Shown piece by piece: positions 46,105 to 57,000 of a DNA stretch of 64,000 nt. Below the pieces are notes generated by a model. That model made no database searches, was not told where the DNA came from, and saw only the letters and a list, made by a program, of their open reading frames with translations. The stretch's first letter is position 1. Every line of letters starts with the position of its first letter. This DNA is from Metridium senile (Eukaryota > Cnidaria > Anthozoa > Actiniaria > Metridiidae). The stretch lies in the NCBI GenBank assembly GCA_949775045.1, contig OX459105.1, forward strand, positions 6,803,069 to 6,867,068. The letters are read 5' to 3'. Both the position numbers and the translations under genes were made by a program.

Positions 46105-47843
46105 TTTGTTCTTCATAATGTCAGAGAACGTGACTTCCTCACTAATCTATACAACAAATGTATTGAGACTGGTTACTGGTTTGGTGCATGGAAGAAAGGA
46201 GAGCTTACCCCAGTTTTCAAGAAAGGTGACAGACAAGACGCCCAGAATTATCGACCAATCACAACTCTTATGACTATAGACAAAGTCTTTGAACTATTAC
46301 TCTGCAAGCAAATCACGGAACATTTTGACTCAACTCTATCTCAAAGAATGACAGCGTACAGAAAGAATCATAGCTGTCAAACAACCTTGGTAAGATTAAT
46401 TGAAGACTGGAAACAGGCGATCGACAGAAAGGAACTAGTGGCCGTACTCTCTACTGACATGAGTAAGGCGTTTGATTCTCTATGTCATACTCTCGTCATT
46501 AAGAAATTAGACGCATATGGCTTTGGAAGTTGTTCCCTTGATCTCATTCGTTCTTTTCTAAACGAAAGATATAACAGAGTAAAGCTGGATAGTATCTCAA
46601 GTGAATGGAAGAGCATGTTACGTGGCTGTCCTCAAGGCTCTTCGTTTGGACCTCTTCTTTGGAACCTGTTTCAAAACGATATGCCCTTCTTGGTCAAAGA
46701 ATCTAATCTTACTATGTACGCTGACGACCACCAGTTATATCTAACTGGAACTAAATATGACACTGTCATGTCAAAGTTAAGCACTCAAGGCAATCTAGCC
46801 ATGTCCTGGTATAGAGACAATTTTCTCTTAGCCAATTCAGACAAATTTCAATGTATTAGTATCAATCCTAGAAATATAGATAGAGAAAATCAGGACACTA
46901 TTCTGCACATAGGAGATGAAGGCATTACTAGTACTCCATCTATTAAGTTATTAGGAGTTGAAATTGATGGGAATTTTGATTTTACTAGTCATATTAGCAA
47001 TATATGTACGAAGACTAGTCAGAAAGTGGGGGTACTCATGAGATTGCGAAATTTAATACCTACTAAAGCTAAGCTTATAATTTATAAATCATCCATCCTG
47101 CCGCATCTAACTTATTGCCATTTAGCTTGGCATTTTTGTAGAGCATCTGACTGTAGAAAGATTGAACGCATTCAAGAGAGAGCGCTTAGAGCTGTTTTCA
47201 AATCATTCTCAGAGTCATATGAAGAACTTCTTAAGAAAGCTAATTTATCTTCATTATTGAACCGCCGTTTGCAGGATATAGCAGTATTAATGTATAAAGT
47301 TAAGAATGGTCTGGCGCCTAATATCATCAATGAAATATTTATGCAGACTAATGCGCGATATTCACTTAGAAATAATGATTTCAACATTCCTAGATTTGAC
47401 ACAGTGAGTTATGGTAAACATACTATTAGATATCTAGGACCGTATATTTGGTCTAAGCTCAATGTGGATCTCAGATCATCACCCAGCATAAACTCTTTTA
47501 AAATGAAAATTAGGAAATTGGATCTATCCAATATATTAGAAAATAACATTAATTGTTGCAAACTATGCAACTCGTAACAATAGATATCTCTATATATTTA
47601 TTATAATTTCTATTATACATTTACATATATTTGTATTATAACTTCTTAACTTAACTTAACTTAATTCTATAAATATTTTTAAGATAAATTTTACATATAT
47701 ATATACACTATAGTTATAGATTAATATTACATATAGATATTTTTTACTTTTACTTTTTCTTTCCTTTTCCTTTGTGTCCCCAATTAGTTGTATAAACTAA
47801 ATACATAGACACCTGAATAAAGTTATTATTATTATTATTCCTT
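46105..47843 (+). mobile_element. 5'-truncated CR1/L2-like LINE with an open 435-codon RT frame
   Basis: The open frame is in register from about 46120 and the first ATG is at 46270; it stops at 47575-47577. Motifs: KKGDRQDAQNYRPIT, LSTDMSKAFDSL (first catalytic Asp), RGCPQGSSFGPLLWN, MYADDHQLYL (YADD), IKLLGVEIDG and a C-terminal part ending YSLRNNDFNIPRF...IRYLGPYIWSKL, typical of this group. No internal stop. The endonuclease and the start of the RT are missing, so it cannot move by itself. The 3' UTR ends AATAAAGTTATTATTATT at about 47818-47840. It differs in sequence from the LINE at 9190. Confidence 0.85.
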
Positions 47844-47849
47844 CACGAA

Positions 47850-48690
47850 GCCCACAAAGCGAACACCGTAAACACGGCATGAAAACATTCAAATCGGCCT
47901 GTCTGAAAACCACTCTCAACAGCCCAAATCGCCTCAAAATTACACAAATTGCTTTAGTAACTATCTATCTTTCTTGTTCTGGCGTTCAATTTTCAAGAAC
48001 AACTTCAAGTTTTCGAAGCTTTCAAGTTTTCGAACTCTATATCGCATACTCAAATCTGGGTCTTCGTAGCGGCGCTTTGGGGAAGGGGACGGGTGAAATG
48101 TCAACACTTTGTAACACAGGCATCCCGGTACATAGAAATATATGTCGAGCAGATTCATACAGCCCCAAAAAAACACACAAATGCCTCAATAACTGTCCAT
48201 CTTTATTTTTGTCACGTTTATTTCTCAAAATGTTAATCTTGATAATAATTTTCTGAGACTTAGTTTTCATTTTCTCAATAAAAACATGAAATTTTGGGAT
48301 AAGGACATTTCTTGTTAAAATAACCTAAAATTAGACAAATGGTTATTTGTTTATTTTTATGCACATTTTAAACATTAATCAACCAATTATTAATAAGTTC
48401 TTCTTCACATTTTCCTATTAGTGCCTCAGGATAGCTTTGTGTAAATATGCGAATTTACGAAACATTTTTAATGCTGTTTTAAAATACCAACCAATGCATC
48501 AAAACAGCAAGAGGGCTAAAATGCCTATTAAAATAAAACACAACTCTGGCTCTGTCATCTCCTTGGACATAATAACATTTTTCCTATTTGTGTCTCAGGA
48601 TAGGTTTCTATACGTATAATATGCCTGCATTAGAGCGTTATCAGTTTGCTCATGACTAAATGAATTTGCTTCAGTTAGTGTCTATGATTG
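47850..48690. other. no gene seen between LINE tail and pogo-like MITE
   Basis: It contains a short inverted stretch around TTCAAGTTTTCGAAGCTTTC (48007) and paired copies of CCTATTtGTGTCTCAGGATA (48412 and 48581). The 125-codon ORF has no recognised features. Confidence 0.4.
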
Positions 48691-48694
48691 TATA

Positions 48695-48878
48695 CAGTGG
48701 TACCTCTATTAAGCGGTCACCCTCGGGGCTTTCCAAAGTGGCTGCTTAATAGAGGTTGGCCGCAGAATAGAGGTATAGAATAGGTATAGGAATAGAGTTG
48801 CGACTTTTTATGTGACCGCCTAATAGAGGGTGACCGCTTAATGGGTGACTGCTTAATAGAGGTATCACCAAGTCACTG
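48695..48878. mobile_element. pogo/Tigger-like MITE, TA target duplication
   Basis: TA flanks CAGTGGTACCTCTATTAAGC on the left and GCTTAATAGAGGTATCACCA...CACTG on the right. CAGT...ACTG ends with TACCTC are typical of pogo/Tigger elements. Inner copies of TTAATAGAGG occur at three more places. Confidence 0.75.
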
Positions 48879-48966
48879 TATGATCTATGTATGATACATT
48901 ATGAATTTCAATCCCTCAGAATCCCTTCTGTTCAGTAGCCCGAGAAATCGCTCACAGAGCGTCTAG

Positions 48967-50160
48967 TTAATTATAAAAAATGACGACACACAGTCAATCA
49001 TTTCCCCTTGTCGACTTTGTGCTTGGATGTATTTGGGGTGCAGGCTGAAAGACTCTGTCTCAATTGGCAATTGCAACGGCAGCGAGAGGAACAATCTACA
49101 AGCCGCCGAGAGAATTCCAACACAACCACAAAAGAAAAGATAACTTTTTTAATAATTCTTATTTAAACAATTAACAATTTGTTGTTAATATAATAACGGT
49201 TAGACCGCAAACTTCAAAACCATAAAATGAAATCAAAATCGTTATTTCCTGATAGTTTAATTTTGTGATCGTTGGTCATTATCAAAGACAAGTCGGCTTC
49301 GAGTTTTTTAATCGACGAATATTACGAACTATATATGAACTATATGAACTAAAATGATGGTGCATTATCTTTTTAGACAAAGTTTAACGTATTATTTTTC
49401 CATTCATTTGCCAGAATTTTAGTATAGTAATTGTGACTAAATAGTCGCTACTTTAATACTTTTGGTATGCTGAGTAACAGTTTTTATTTTATGCCAATTA
49501 TGGTCAGTAAATGTGTCCGTTGTTTAAGGCCGGTTTACATACGATCGCTGGATCATGCACTGAAAAGACTGAAAATGATGTCAGAGATTATATGGAAACA
49601 CTTCTCAGCGATCGAGCGATCGGATTTGTCAGTATTGATATGAATTGCATTTTAAATACTCTACTTTGTATTTCGCATTTAAATAATTCTATATTATAAT
49701 TTTCTATATATACTTAAAGTATATTTTAAAATATCAAAGTTCTAACTTTTACCAGGCGAGTGCAAATTTGCAACTCAGCACATTTGGTTGTTTTACTAGT
49801 TTCCGTTAGAGGGAACTAACGTTGTTTAAAACCTAAATAACTGCTCAAAAACATTTTAAATTCTCAACTTTGTCTTTCGCATTTAAATAATCTCATATTT
49901 TAATTTTCTATGCTAAAAGTATATATATTTTATATATTTTCTAAATTTGTTTCAAATCTGCAACTCAGCACGTATTGGTGTCATGTTTGTATTTTCTCTG
50001 TTTAAGGTTATTATTCTATTACTTCCTTTAGACAATATATTGTAAATGTATTTCTAAAGTTAAGATCGAATGCAGGGCCTTTTTCAAAGTATTTTTCTTT
50101 TTCAGCATTTTTTTTTTTATTTTCGGAGAAATCGGAATGTGCATGTCAGCAGATCCGCTT
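48967..50160 (+). repeat. older, diverged copy of the spacer, right half
   Basis: ATGACGACACACAGTCAATC onward aligns with 55162 onward through AGCAGATCCGCTT (50150/57107). It lacks about 650 bp around the 55745-56560 region. Sequence diverges after 50160. Confidence 0.8.
49060..49139 (+). promoter_or_regulatory. candidate 5' noncoding exon of MGNCSS gene copy 1, donor mutated
   Basis: GCAATTGCAACGGCAGCGAG...AAGCCGCCGAGAGAATT is a conserved GC-richer block in AT-rich surroundings. In the later copies it ends AAAAG|GTAACT, a good donor. Here the dinucleotide at 49140-49141 is AT. The acceptor CTTTACTTTAG is at 51158. Exon status is inferred. Confidence 0.35.
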
Positions 50161-50559
50161 TAACTGCTTCCAACCTACAGTCATTTGAAAAAACGTTGTC
50201 GCCGACCGGCTTCGAGACTACGCAACTAGATCTAAAAGGAGTATGGGTAGAAATCATTGAAGCAGTTAGCTGCATATATTATCAATATCTTGAGCTCTCA
50301 GCTCAGTGCCTTTTTTTCAATATAGATTTATACGCTGGCAATTGATTTTGATGACACAAATCCTCTGCATGAAAACTGAAGAAGTAGCTATTATTTACTT
50401 GTCGATATCTCCACGCAACGGTTTATTTCTTTGGACAGAACGCGAAGGCACACATTCATTCATGTACTCACCACACTTCAGCATATTCTATAGCGCGCGT
50501 GCTAAAAATGTATTGCTTCAGTAATTTTACTTACTAAAAACTAAACTATTGCTTACTAA

Positions 50560-50692
50560 GGGGCTGTTTATATGGAAGCGAGTTGTCCCTGCTAGCCGGG
50601 ATAACTCTATTGTCTTGAATTCCCCCTGGGAACACAAAACAATAGAGTTATCCCGGCTAACAGGGACAACTCGCCATCATATAAACAGCCCC
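50560..50692. mobile_element. Harbinger-like MITE, 133 bp, TAA target duplication
   Basis: TAA flanks both sides. GGGGCTGTTTATATGGAAGC on the left faces ATGATG...ATATAAACAGCCCC on the right. The arms continue through GCGAGTTGTCCCTG and CCGGGATAACTCTATTGT, with few mismatches. Confidence 0.85.
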
Positions 50693-50926
50693 TAACTGAC
50701 TGACTTAATCTTACTGACTTACTTTCCGACCGCCTTACTTATACTTATAGGTAATATGATGAAATTTGTAATTTGTAATTTCTAAAAAATGTTGACTTAA
50801 TTTTACTGAAGTTTCGAGCTTTAGCTTTAGCCCTTACTTACTTAACTACATTCCATTTATCATTGTTATATTTGTTTGTTTGTTCATTTAGTTGTTCGTT
50901 TGTTTGCATGTTTGCTTGTTTGCTTG

Positions 50927-51095
50927 TTGGTTGGTTGGTTGGTTGGTTGGTTGGTTGGTTGGTTGGTTGGTTGGTTGGTTGGTTGGTTGGTTGGTTGGTT
51001 GGTTGGTTGGTTGGTTGGTTGGTTGGTTGGTTGGTTGGTTGGTTGGTTGGTTGGTTGGTTGGTTGGTTGGTTGGTTGGTTGGTTGGTTGGTTGGT
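50927..51095 (+). repeat. (TTGG)n microsatellite, about 42 units
   Basis: Uninterrupted TTGG repeat preceded by TTTGCTTG steps. It lies about 60 bp upstream of the acceptor of MGNCSS copy 1 and forms the left boundary of the 7,180-bp duplication. The VGWL and PTNQ ORFs are repeat translations. Confidence 0.95.
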
Positions 51096-51158
51096 CTTAT
51101 TGACAGATTGATATATTAATTCATTCAATCATTCAATTCACTCATATCTTTACTTTAG

Positions 51159-51662
51159 ATGGGTAATTGTAGCTCTTCGCCAAATTCCGGTGTACAAGAT
51201 AGCCGTAAATTTGTGTATATATTGTACAACAGTTTGAGCAAAACACACAAGCACAACACAAAGGCGTTCAAAGATGCTCTTAAAGGGGGTTCAGCCGGAA
51301 GCAGCTTTGTAATCAATCTACTTGATGTCAATGAAAAGCGCTTTGACTCCATAAAATGGGTGAGAAAAGTCAACCATCTAATTCTGCTCAGCGTTGACCA
51401 ACAGGGCGCCAGATCGCTATCAGACAGCGTTGGAACTTCAGAATGGATCAGAGAAAGAGATCTAGATGGGGCAAAAATACTGTCCATTTCATTTGGCACC
51501 ACTCCACCACAGCAGATGATTGACATCTTGAACCACCGCGGCCCAGGTACGGACCAGAAAGATTTTTGTTTTGGATTCCAAGATACAAGTGATCTAGCTG
51601 CGATTGACTTTGACAAGTCTCCGGTCATGAAGGAGCTAGTTACATCATTGAAAGCATCATAA
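51159..51662 (+). CDS. TIR-like single-domain protein with N-terminal myristoylation/palmitoylation signal, copy 1 (167 residues)
   Basis: Single coding exon. ATG directly follows CTTTACTTTAG, so a 5' noncoding exon is expected upstream. M1-G2-N3-C4-S5-S6 fits N-myristoylation at G2 (Ser at position 6), with C4 as a palmitoylation site. The domain runs from 17 to ~165: strand KFVYILYNS (17-25), helix to 42, strand/loop FVINLLDVNEKRF (50-62), strand VNHLILLSV (71-79), strand AKILSISFG (105-113), DFCFGFQ (135-141) and end helix MKELVTSLK (157-165). The order matches the CAAX protein at 20503, which has the same total length. Resemblance is to the TIR/SEFIR fold; enzymatic motifs are not evident. 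Expected at the cytosolic side of membranes. AATAAA lies at 51961-51966. No paralogue is left upstream of 43.9 kb. Confidence 0.8.
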   Translation: MGNCSSSPNSGVQDSRKFVYILYNSLSKTHKHNTKAFKDALKGGSAGSSFVINLLDVNEKRFDSIKWVRKVNHLILLSVDQQGARSLSDSVGTSEWIRERDLDGAKILSISFGTTPPQQMIDILNHRGPGTDQKDFCFGFQDTSDLAAIDFDKSPVMKELVTSLKAS

Positions 51663-51960
51663 TTCTACAAAACTACAATCTCGAACGAAAATATTGCATA
51701 AGAAACTTTAAAAGTTTTTTAAAACTAATTAAAATTAGTTCAGAATTGTACATTAGTTTAATGAAAACAGTTTTTATATTGAGTATATACTGCTAAATAG
51801 TCCTCGCCAAATCTCATCGATATCAGTCATTCTTGTTTGAATATACTTGGAATATTATTTTGGGGGGAAATGTCCTAGGATTAGGGATTTAGATTAGTGT
51901 GATTGTCTTTTTTTGTAACAATAAGCTCTGTAATTGCAAAGTAGAAAAACAGTAATCTAA

Positions 51961-51966
51961 AATAAA
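51961..51966 (+). promoter_or_regulatory. polyadenylation signal AATAAA of MGNCSS copy 1
   Basis: AATAAA 299 bp past the stop codon, followed by a T-rich tract. The second copy is at 59141-59146. Confidence 0.7.
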
Positions 51967-52009
51967 GCCTTTATGTACGTAGTGGTATTAATGTTGTTCA
52001 TTTTTTTGT

Positions 52010-52255
52010 TTTCTTCAGTTGCATTTCTTTCTTTACTCTCTTTCCTGTCATTTTCGTTTTTCTGTATTTTTCCTTTCTCCATCCTTATTTCCCCCTTCTT
52101 TGGTTTTCTCTCTTTTTATCACTTTTCTTGTCCTTTCCTTTCTGTTCTTGCATTTTCTTTCTTTCTTTTTTTCTTTTCATTTTCTTTTTATGTTTCCTTA
52201 TTTCTGCCTTTCCTTTCCTTTCCTTTCCTTTCTTTTCCCTATTCTTATCTTAACA
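52010..52255 (+). repeat. pyrimidine-rich tract with (TTTCC)n
   Basis: Nearly pure C/T strand of about 240 bp with TTTCCTTTCCTTTCC near its end. Repeated at 59190-59435. The 99-101 codon ORFs (Phe/Leu/Ser-rich) come from it. Confidence 0.85.
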
Positions 52256-53018
52256 AACCTACAAAAGACTAACAAGCGGGACTACAGCTCTAGATGTGTT
52301 CTAACCCATCTCCTTACTCGATAACCATGTCATTTTAGCGCTCAGTTGATATATGTGCAAATGTCTTCACGTATCACCGTAACAGTTGTAAAACTTTCTT
52401 AAAAAGGGATAAACCTTTTGAAGTGATATTATAAATATAAATGAATTTAGTCATTCAACGGCAATAAGATTGTTTAGATTTGTTTATGTAACTTATTTAC
52501 AAAATAATTTTGTTCCACTGACAATAAAACTGCAATTCAGCACATTTTTTTGGTTTATTTATTTTATGCTGTTCCCGTAGGCTGTTATACTTAATTTCTC
52601 AAAATAACAATTAACCTTAGAACCTTCACATTAAAGGAATGTAATAACTATAAATAAACTTAGTCATTCTAGAGTACGATTGTTTATCGATGTTTTATGT
52701 GTTCAGACAATCAGTTTGAAAAAAGTAGTCCCGAATCATGAATTACAGTGCATCTTAGCACATTTTTAGCTGCTGTCGGTTCAAACAAAAATATAAATAA
52801 AACTGCTCATGTATACAATTTTGTTTATATAGTTATTATGTAAAAAAATATTTATTTATAACTTTTAATTAGATTAATAATAAATGATAGAAAATTATAA
52901 TTGACAATTTAGCTTAACAAAGGTTTACATGGATTTCTGCCCCTGAGAAATATCTTATTTGAACACACTTAAAAATATGATTTTTTTTTTCATTAGAATA
53001 ACTTTTGTTTTTATAATA

Positions 53019-53360
53019 AATAATAATAATAATAATAATAAAGCACTTTATTTCAATAGGGTAACTAGAATTACACAAGTAATTTTTATCTAGGCCCTAC
53101 ATATATACATACATACATAAAATTTAAATAAGAAATATAAACAAGTAAATTAAGATGATAAGAATATAAAACTATCTAAATGCAGTTTTAAAATTTATAA
53201 ATTAAAAAAAAAAAAAAAAAAACGACCTAAAGTAATTCATGTTTCAAGCTTTTCTAAATGTAATTTGAAAATTCCTAATTTGAAAAAAGTACAACCTAAG
53301 ATAAGTTCATGTTTTCCAGCTTTTTGAAAGACATGTTTAAATAATTTGATTTGAATGACG
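53019..53360 (-). mobile_element. LINE 3' end, 5'-truncated, inserted in the spacer
   Basis: Absent from the older copy (44660 reads AATAAACAGAATAATCC). On the minus strand it ends GAAATAAAGTGCTTTATTATT, a typical CR1/L2-type 3' end. About 340 bp, no ORF. Also present at 60199-60540. Confidence 0.7.
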
Positions 53361-53681
53361 AGAGAATAATCCATGGACTCTTGGAGATATCATAGTTTAT
53401 AGTTAATAATATTAACTTTGGATATATACTTTCTCCTGTTGAAATTTGATATCGAATTTGAAACACGAAAAGATACTGATTCCATATCTCGGCGCGCGTC
53501 GATTACTATTTTCTATATATTACGAATAACTATTATTAATATTTGTGGTCACATCAAAGCATGCATAATATGAACAAGCCTGGACGCATCAAACCCACAA
53601 TGTCAATAAGGCCATGCATGATAAGGCTGGGAAATAATCAACGTTTATACTTTAAAAATAGTTTGTGATCCCGGGTTTGTG

Positions 53682-53747
53682 TAGCCTGCGTCACATCCGG
53701 ACTTTTTCTCGGTTAACCGAGAAAAAGTCCGGATGTGACGCAGGCTA
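53682..53747. mobile_element. perfect 66-bp palindrome with 8-bp target duplication
   Basis: TAGCCTGCGTCACATCCGGA leads to a centre GTTAAC, and the right half is an exact complement. GGTTTGTG flanks it on both sides (53674-53681 and 53748-53755). The older copy at about 44940 lacks it. The ends match those of the 708-bp element at 27715. Duplicate at 60862-60927. Confidence 0.9.
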
Positions 53748-53876
53748 GGTTTGTGATACTTGGGAGTTTATTGTTCGTCATGGTAAGAAATTGGAAGAGG
53801 TCCAAAACGCTAGTATGTCAATATGTGCACAGCATTGCACTATTCAGCTACATGACATATAAAGTATACTGTCCTA

Positions 53877-54132
53877 GAGTGCTTACACTATGTCCATGAA
53901 ATAAAATCTAAATAGTTACTAACTAATAGTTTTTATCACTCAACTGGAACAGCTTTAGTAACAATACACAATGAATAAAGTATTAACTTTCTATGGTTTT
54001 GAGTATTTGATTTCCCTTGTGTATTGTTACTAAAGCTGTTCCAGTTGAGTGATAGTGACTAATAGTCACTAAATAAAAACTATTAGTTAGGAACTATTTA
54101 GATTCTATTTCATGGACATAGTGTAAGCACTT
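53877..54132. mobile_element. 256-bp Tc1/mariner-like MITE, TA target duplication
   Basis: Ends GAGTGCTTACACTATGTCCA and complement AAGTGCTTACACTATGTCC. Arms of about 110 bp include CTCAACTGGAACAGCTTTAG. The empty site is seen in the older copy (GTCCTATAGCTG at 45057); here TA occurs on each side. Duplicate at 61057-61312. Confidence 0.9.
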
Positions 54133-54373
54133 TATAGCTGAAGTGATATTTCGATCAAACCAATATATAGATTGATTAATGGGCTTTTCAGTTTCTCCTC
54201 TATATATGAAACTATCGCTCGTTTTACTCAATTATACAACTGAACCAACGAATAATTAATCTAAAAGAGACCGTCCCCTATCAGATCCATGTCTATATCC
54301 AAACAGGGCACGTACAAATCACCAGGTTTATTTTTTTAAATGGCCGTTCGAAGTGTTCGAAGGAGTATGTTTA

Positions 54374-54680
54374 TTTTATACACCTATTTCAAAAATCGTT
54401 GTCGCCATCAAAGCTACAGTCCACACTCAGAAGCCTGCAAAGGATGTTGGTATTTCTACTCTTGTTATCGATTTATTCATATCATATTTTGGTTTTAAGT
54501 GTTTGTGTAATATGAACATAACAAGTTTTGCAGTGATAGATGATGAAACAAATATTTATTTCAAAAGCGCGTAATAAATCACACATTCAGTTCATATTAC
54601 CGGCATCCTTTGCAGGCAGAATGTGGACTGTAGCTTCGCCAATTCGGCTGCAACAACAATTTTTGAATTAGGTGTATATT
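54374..54680. mobile_element. MITE, GATGTTGGTA family, in unit 1
   Basis: Same position and sequence as the copy at 45298-45608, with a few base changes. Duplicate at 61554-61860. Confidence 0.7.
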
Positions 54681-55244
54681 GTGTTATCAATAACATGCTA
54701 CGTGAGTTAGAACGATCTTTCTAGAGTAAACCGTTGCCTCGCAACCAGCAAATTGTGAATATGGTTTTTATTTTGGGTTTTTCCCGATCCGTCAAACAGC
54801 TTGATTTGAGGGGGATGGTACATCAAATTAACCAATCACTCGGCGAGTTAACGTACAACCCCCGCCTGTTTGACGCCGGATGGGGAAAACACAAGATGAA
54901 ATTGAAATTCACTATTTTCTAGTTGCGATGCAACGGGTTTCGCTGTAATAATGACATAATTTATGAATAGCAATAATATGAAATTGAAAGCTATCATTCG
55001 AGAATGATGTGACGTCACAATGCATATCATTTCAAAGATGGCAGGATAGTCCCTTGTGCAAAGTGTGATATGGTCCCATGCTCAGCAAGTTCCTCGAATT
55101 TAATCTCGTTTTGGTAAACTTTAGCAACATTTCGGGGAATTATTTGTAATTAATGACAAAAAAATGACGACAAACAGTCAATCATTTTCTCTTGTCGACC
55201 TTGAGTTTGGATGTATTTGGGGTGTAGGCTGAAAGGCTCAGTCT

Positions 55245-55324
55245 CAATCGGGCAATTGCAACGGCAGCGAGAGGAACAATCTACAAGCCGCCGAGAGAAT
55301 TGCAACACAACCACAAAAGAAAAG
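55245..55324 (+). promoter_or_regulatory. candidate 5' noncoding exon of MGNCSS copy 2
   Basis: GGGCAATTGCAACGGCAGCG to AAAAGAAAAG, with donor GTAACT at 55325. The block is GC-richer than its surroundings and more conserved between old and new units than nearby sequence appears. The acceptor would be at 58338, giving a 3.0-kb intron. No RNA evidence. Confidence 0.4.
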
Positions 55325-55740
55325 GTAACTTTTTTAATAATTCTTATTTAAACAATTAACAATTTGTTGTTAATATAATAACGGTTAGACCGCAAACTTC
55401 AAAACCATAAAATGAAATCAAAATCGTTATTTCCTGATAGTTTAATTTTGTGATTGTTCGTCATTATCAAAGACAAGTCGGCTTCGAGTTTTTTAATCGA
55501 CGAATATTACGAACTATATATGAACTATATGAACTAAAATGATGGTGCATTATCTTTTTAGACAAAGTTTGACGTATTATTTTTCCATTTATTTGCCAGA
55601 ATTTTAGTATAGTTATTGTGACTAAATAGTCGCTACTTTAATACTCTTGGTATACTGAGTAACAGTTTTTATCTCGTTTTTATTTTATGCCAATTATGGT
55701 CAGTAAATTATGATGTGTCCGTTGTTTAAGGCCGGTTTAC

Positions 55741-55885
55741 ATACGATCGCTGGATCACTGAAAATGATGCAAGGGATCGTCAGCGATTATATGGAAACAC
55801 TTCTCAGCGATCGGATTTGCATTGAATTGTGTGCAGAAAAATTGTATGATCGCTGGCATCATTTTCAGCGATCCGGCGATCGTCG
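55741..55885. mobile_element. hairpin MITE with GATCGCTGG motifs
   Basis: GATCGCTGGATCACTGAAAA on the left faces the complement of CATTTTCAGCGATCCGGCGA on the right. The older copy at 49543 keeps only the left part. A 63-codon ORF crosses it without coding character. Confidence 0.55.
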
Positions 55886-56295
55886 AGTTCTGGAGATATA
55901 AATAGTTTCCGTGTTTTTATGTCGATTCATCAAGTTGGAAACAGTTTTTTAACCAACTGCAATTTATGACAATTTTATTTGTTTTTCTGTTTCGATGTAA
56001 AATGAGCTCAGTTTTATTATGGATTTGTGAATTTATTTATTATAAATTGAGATTGCCTTGATATTTTTACGTATTAAAGTGCGAATCATTAAACCGTGGG
56101 CATCTAGAAATATTTTAGAAATCGTTTATTATTCGTTGAACAACTCACAAACAACTATATCACCGCAAGAAGTTTGACTGATGTGTAGTATGATAAACTT
56201 TTTGTAGTTAGAGTTGTTTGTGAGCTGTTCCTTGACCAACATCTGAAACTGCTAGTCAGCATATTTGTTGTTTCGGTTTCTTTTGAAAGGAAATA

Positions 56296-56350
56296 GCAGT
56301 TATTTAGGTTTCAAACAGTGTTAAACACTGTTTGAAACCTAAATAACTGC
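56296..56350. repeat. 55-bp near-perfect palindrome
   Basis: GCAGTTATTTAGGTTTCAAA and its complement around a GTGTTAAACAC centre. It lies at the left edge of the 214-bp tandem repeat. Duplicate at 63476-63530. Confidence 0.85.
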
Positions 56351-57000
56351 TTAAAAGCATTTTTAATGCTCAACTTTGTCTTTCACATTTAGTTATCTCA
56401 TATTTTAATTTTCTATATAAACTAAAAGTATATTTTTCTATATTTTAAAGTATTGAAGTTCTAACTTCTACCGAGCGAGTGCAAATTTGCAACTCAGCAC
56501 ATTTGGTTGTTTTTCTAGTTTCCGTTAGAGGGAAGTAACATTGTTTAAAACCTAAATAACTGCTTAAAAGCATTTTGAATGCTCAACTTTGTCTTTCGCA
56601 TTTACTAAATAATCTTATAGTTATAATTTTCTATAAATACTAAAAGTATATTTTCTTTATTTTAAAGTATTGAAGTTCTAACTTTTACCGAGCGAGTGCA
56701 AATTTGCAACTCAGCACATTTGGTTGTTTTACTAGTTTCTTTAGAGGGAAGTAACATTGTTTAAAACCTAAATAATGGCTTAAAAGCATATTGAGTGCTC
56801 AACTTTGTCTTTCGCATTTAAATAATCTTATATTATAATTTTCTATGCTAGAAGTATATATATCTTTTATATTTAAAAGTATTGAATTTCTAATTTTTAC
56901 TGAGCGAGTGCAACTCAGCACGTATTGGTGTCATTTTTGTATTTTTGTCATTTTTCTCTGTTTAAGGTTATTATTCTATTACTTCTTTTAGACAATTGTA
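56338..57000 (+). repeat. ~214-bp tandem repeat, three units
   Basis: CCTAAATAACTGCTTAAAAG (or near variant) recurs at about 56338, 56551 and 56767. Each unit has CTCAACTTTGTCTTTCGCAT, ACCGAGCGAGTGCAAATTTG and CAACTCAGCACATTTGGTTG. The older copy (49660-49990) has about 1.5 units. The window ends inside the second-unit array. Confidence 0.85.

Larger units (their letters stand above)
46068..48964. mobile_element. candidate Helitron-like element carrying a LINE fragment
   Basis: The left end is TCGGGCTACCTG. The right end has subterminal GTAGCCCGA, the hairpin CGCTC-ACA-GAGCG and CTAG followed by TTAATTA. Both ends match the short element at 22551-22733. The later spacer copies are uninterrupted here (TTTGTAATTAATGACAAA at 55145), so about 2.9 kb was inserted. 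Contents: a 5'-truncated LINE (46105-47843), AT-rich sequence and a pogo-like MITE (48695-48878). No Rep/helicase ORF. Whether the LINE was captured or inserted later is unknown. Confidence 0.5.

Noticed and set aside
50838..51128. PTNQ and VGWL repeat ORFs, also at 58039-58308
   Set aside because: Pure readings of the TTGG microsatellite, open in several frames on both strands.
51155..51628. 157-codon minus-strand ORF opposite the MGNCSS gene
   Set aside because: Antisense shadow of the real gene; the plus strand has the lipidation motif, acceptor, fold pattern and polyadenylation signal.
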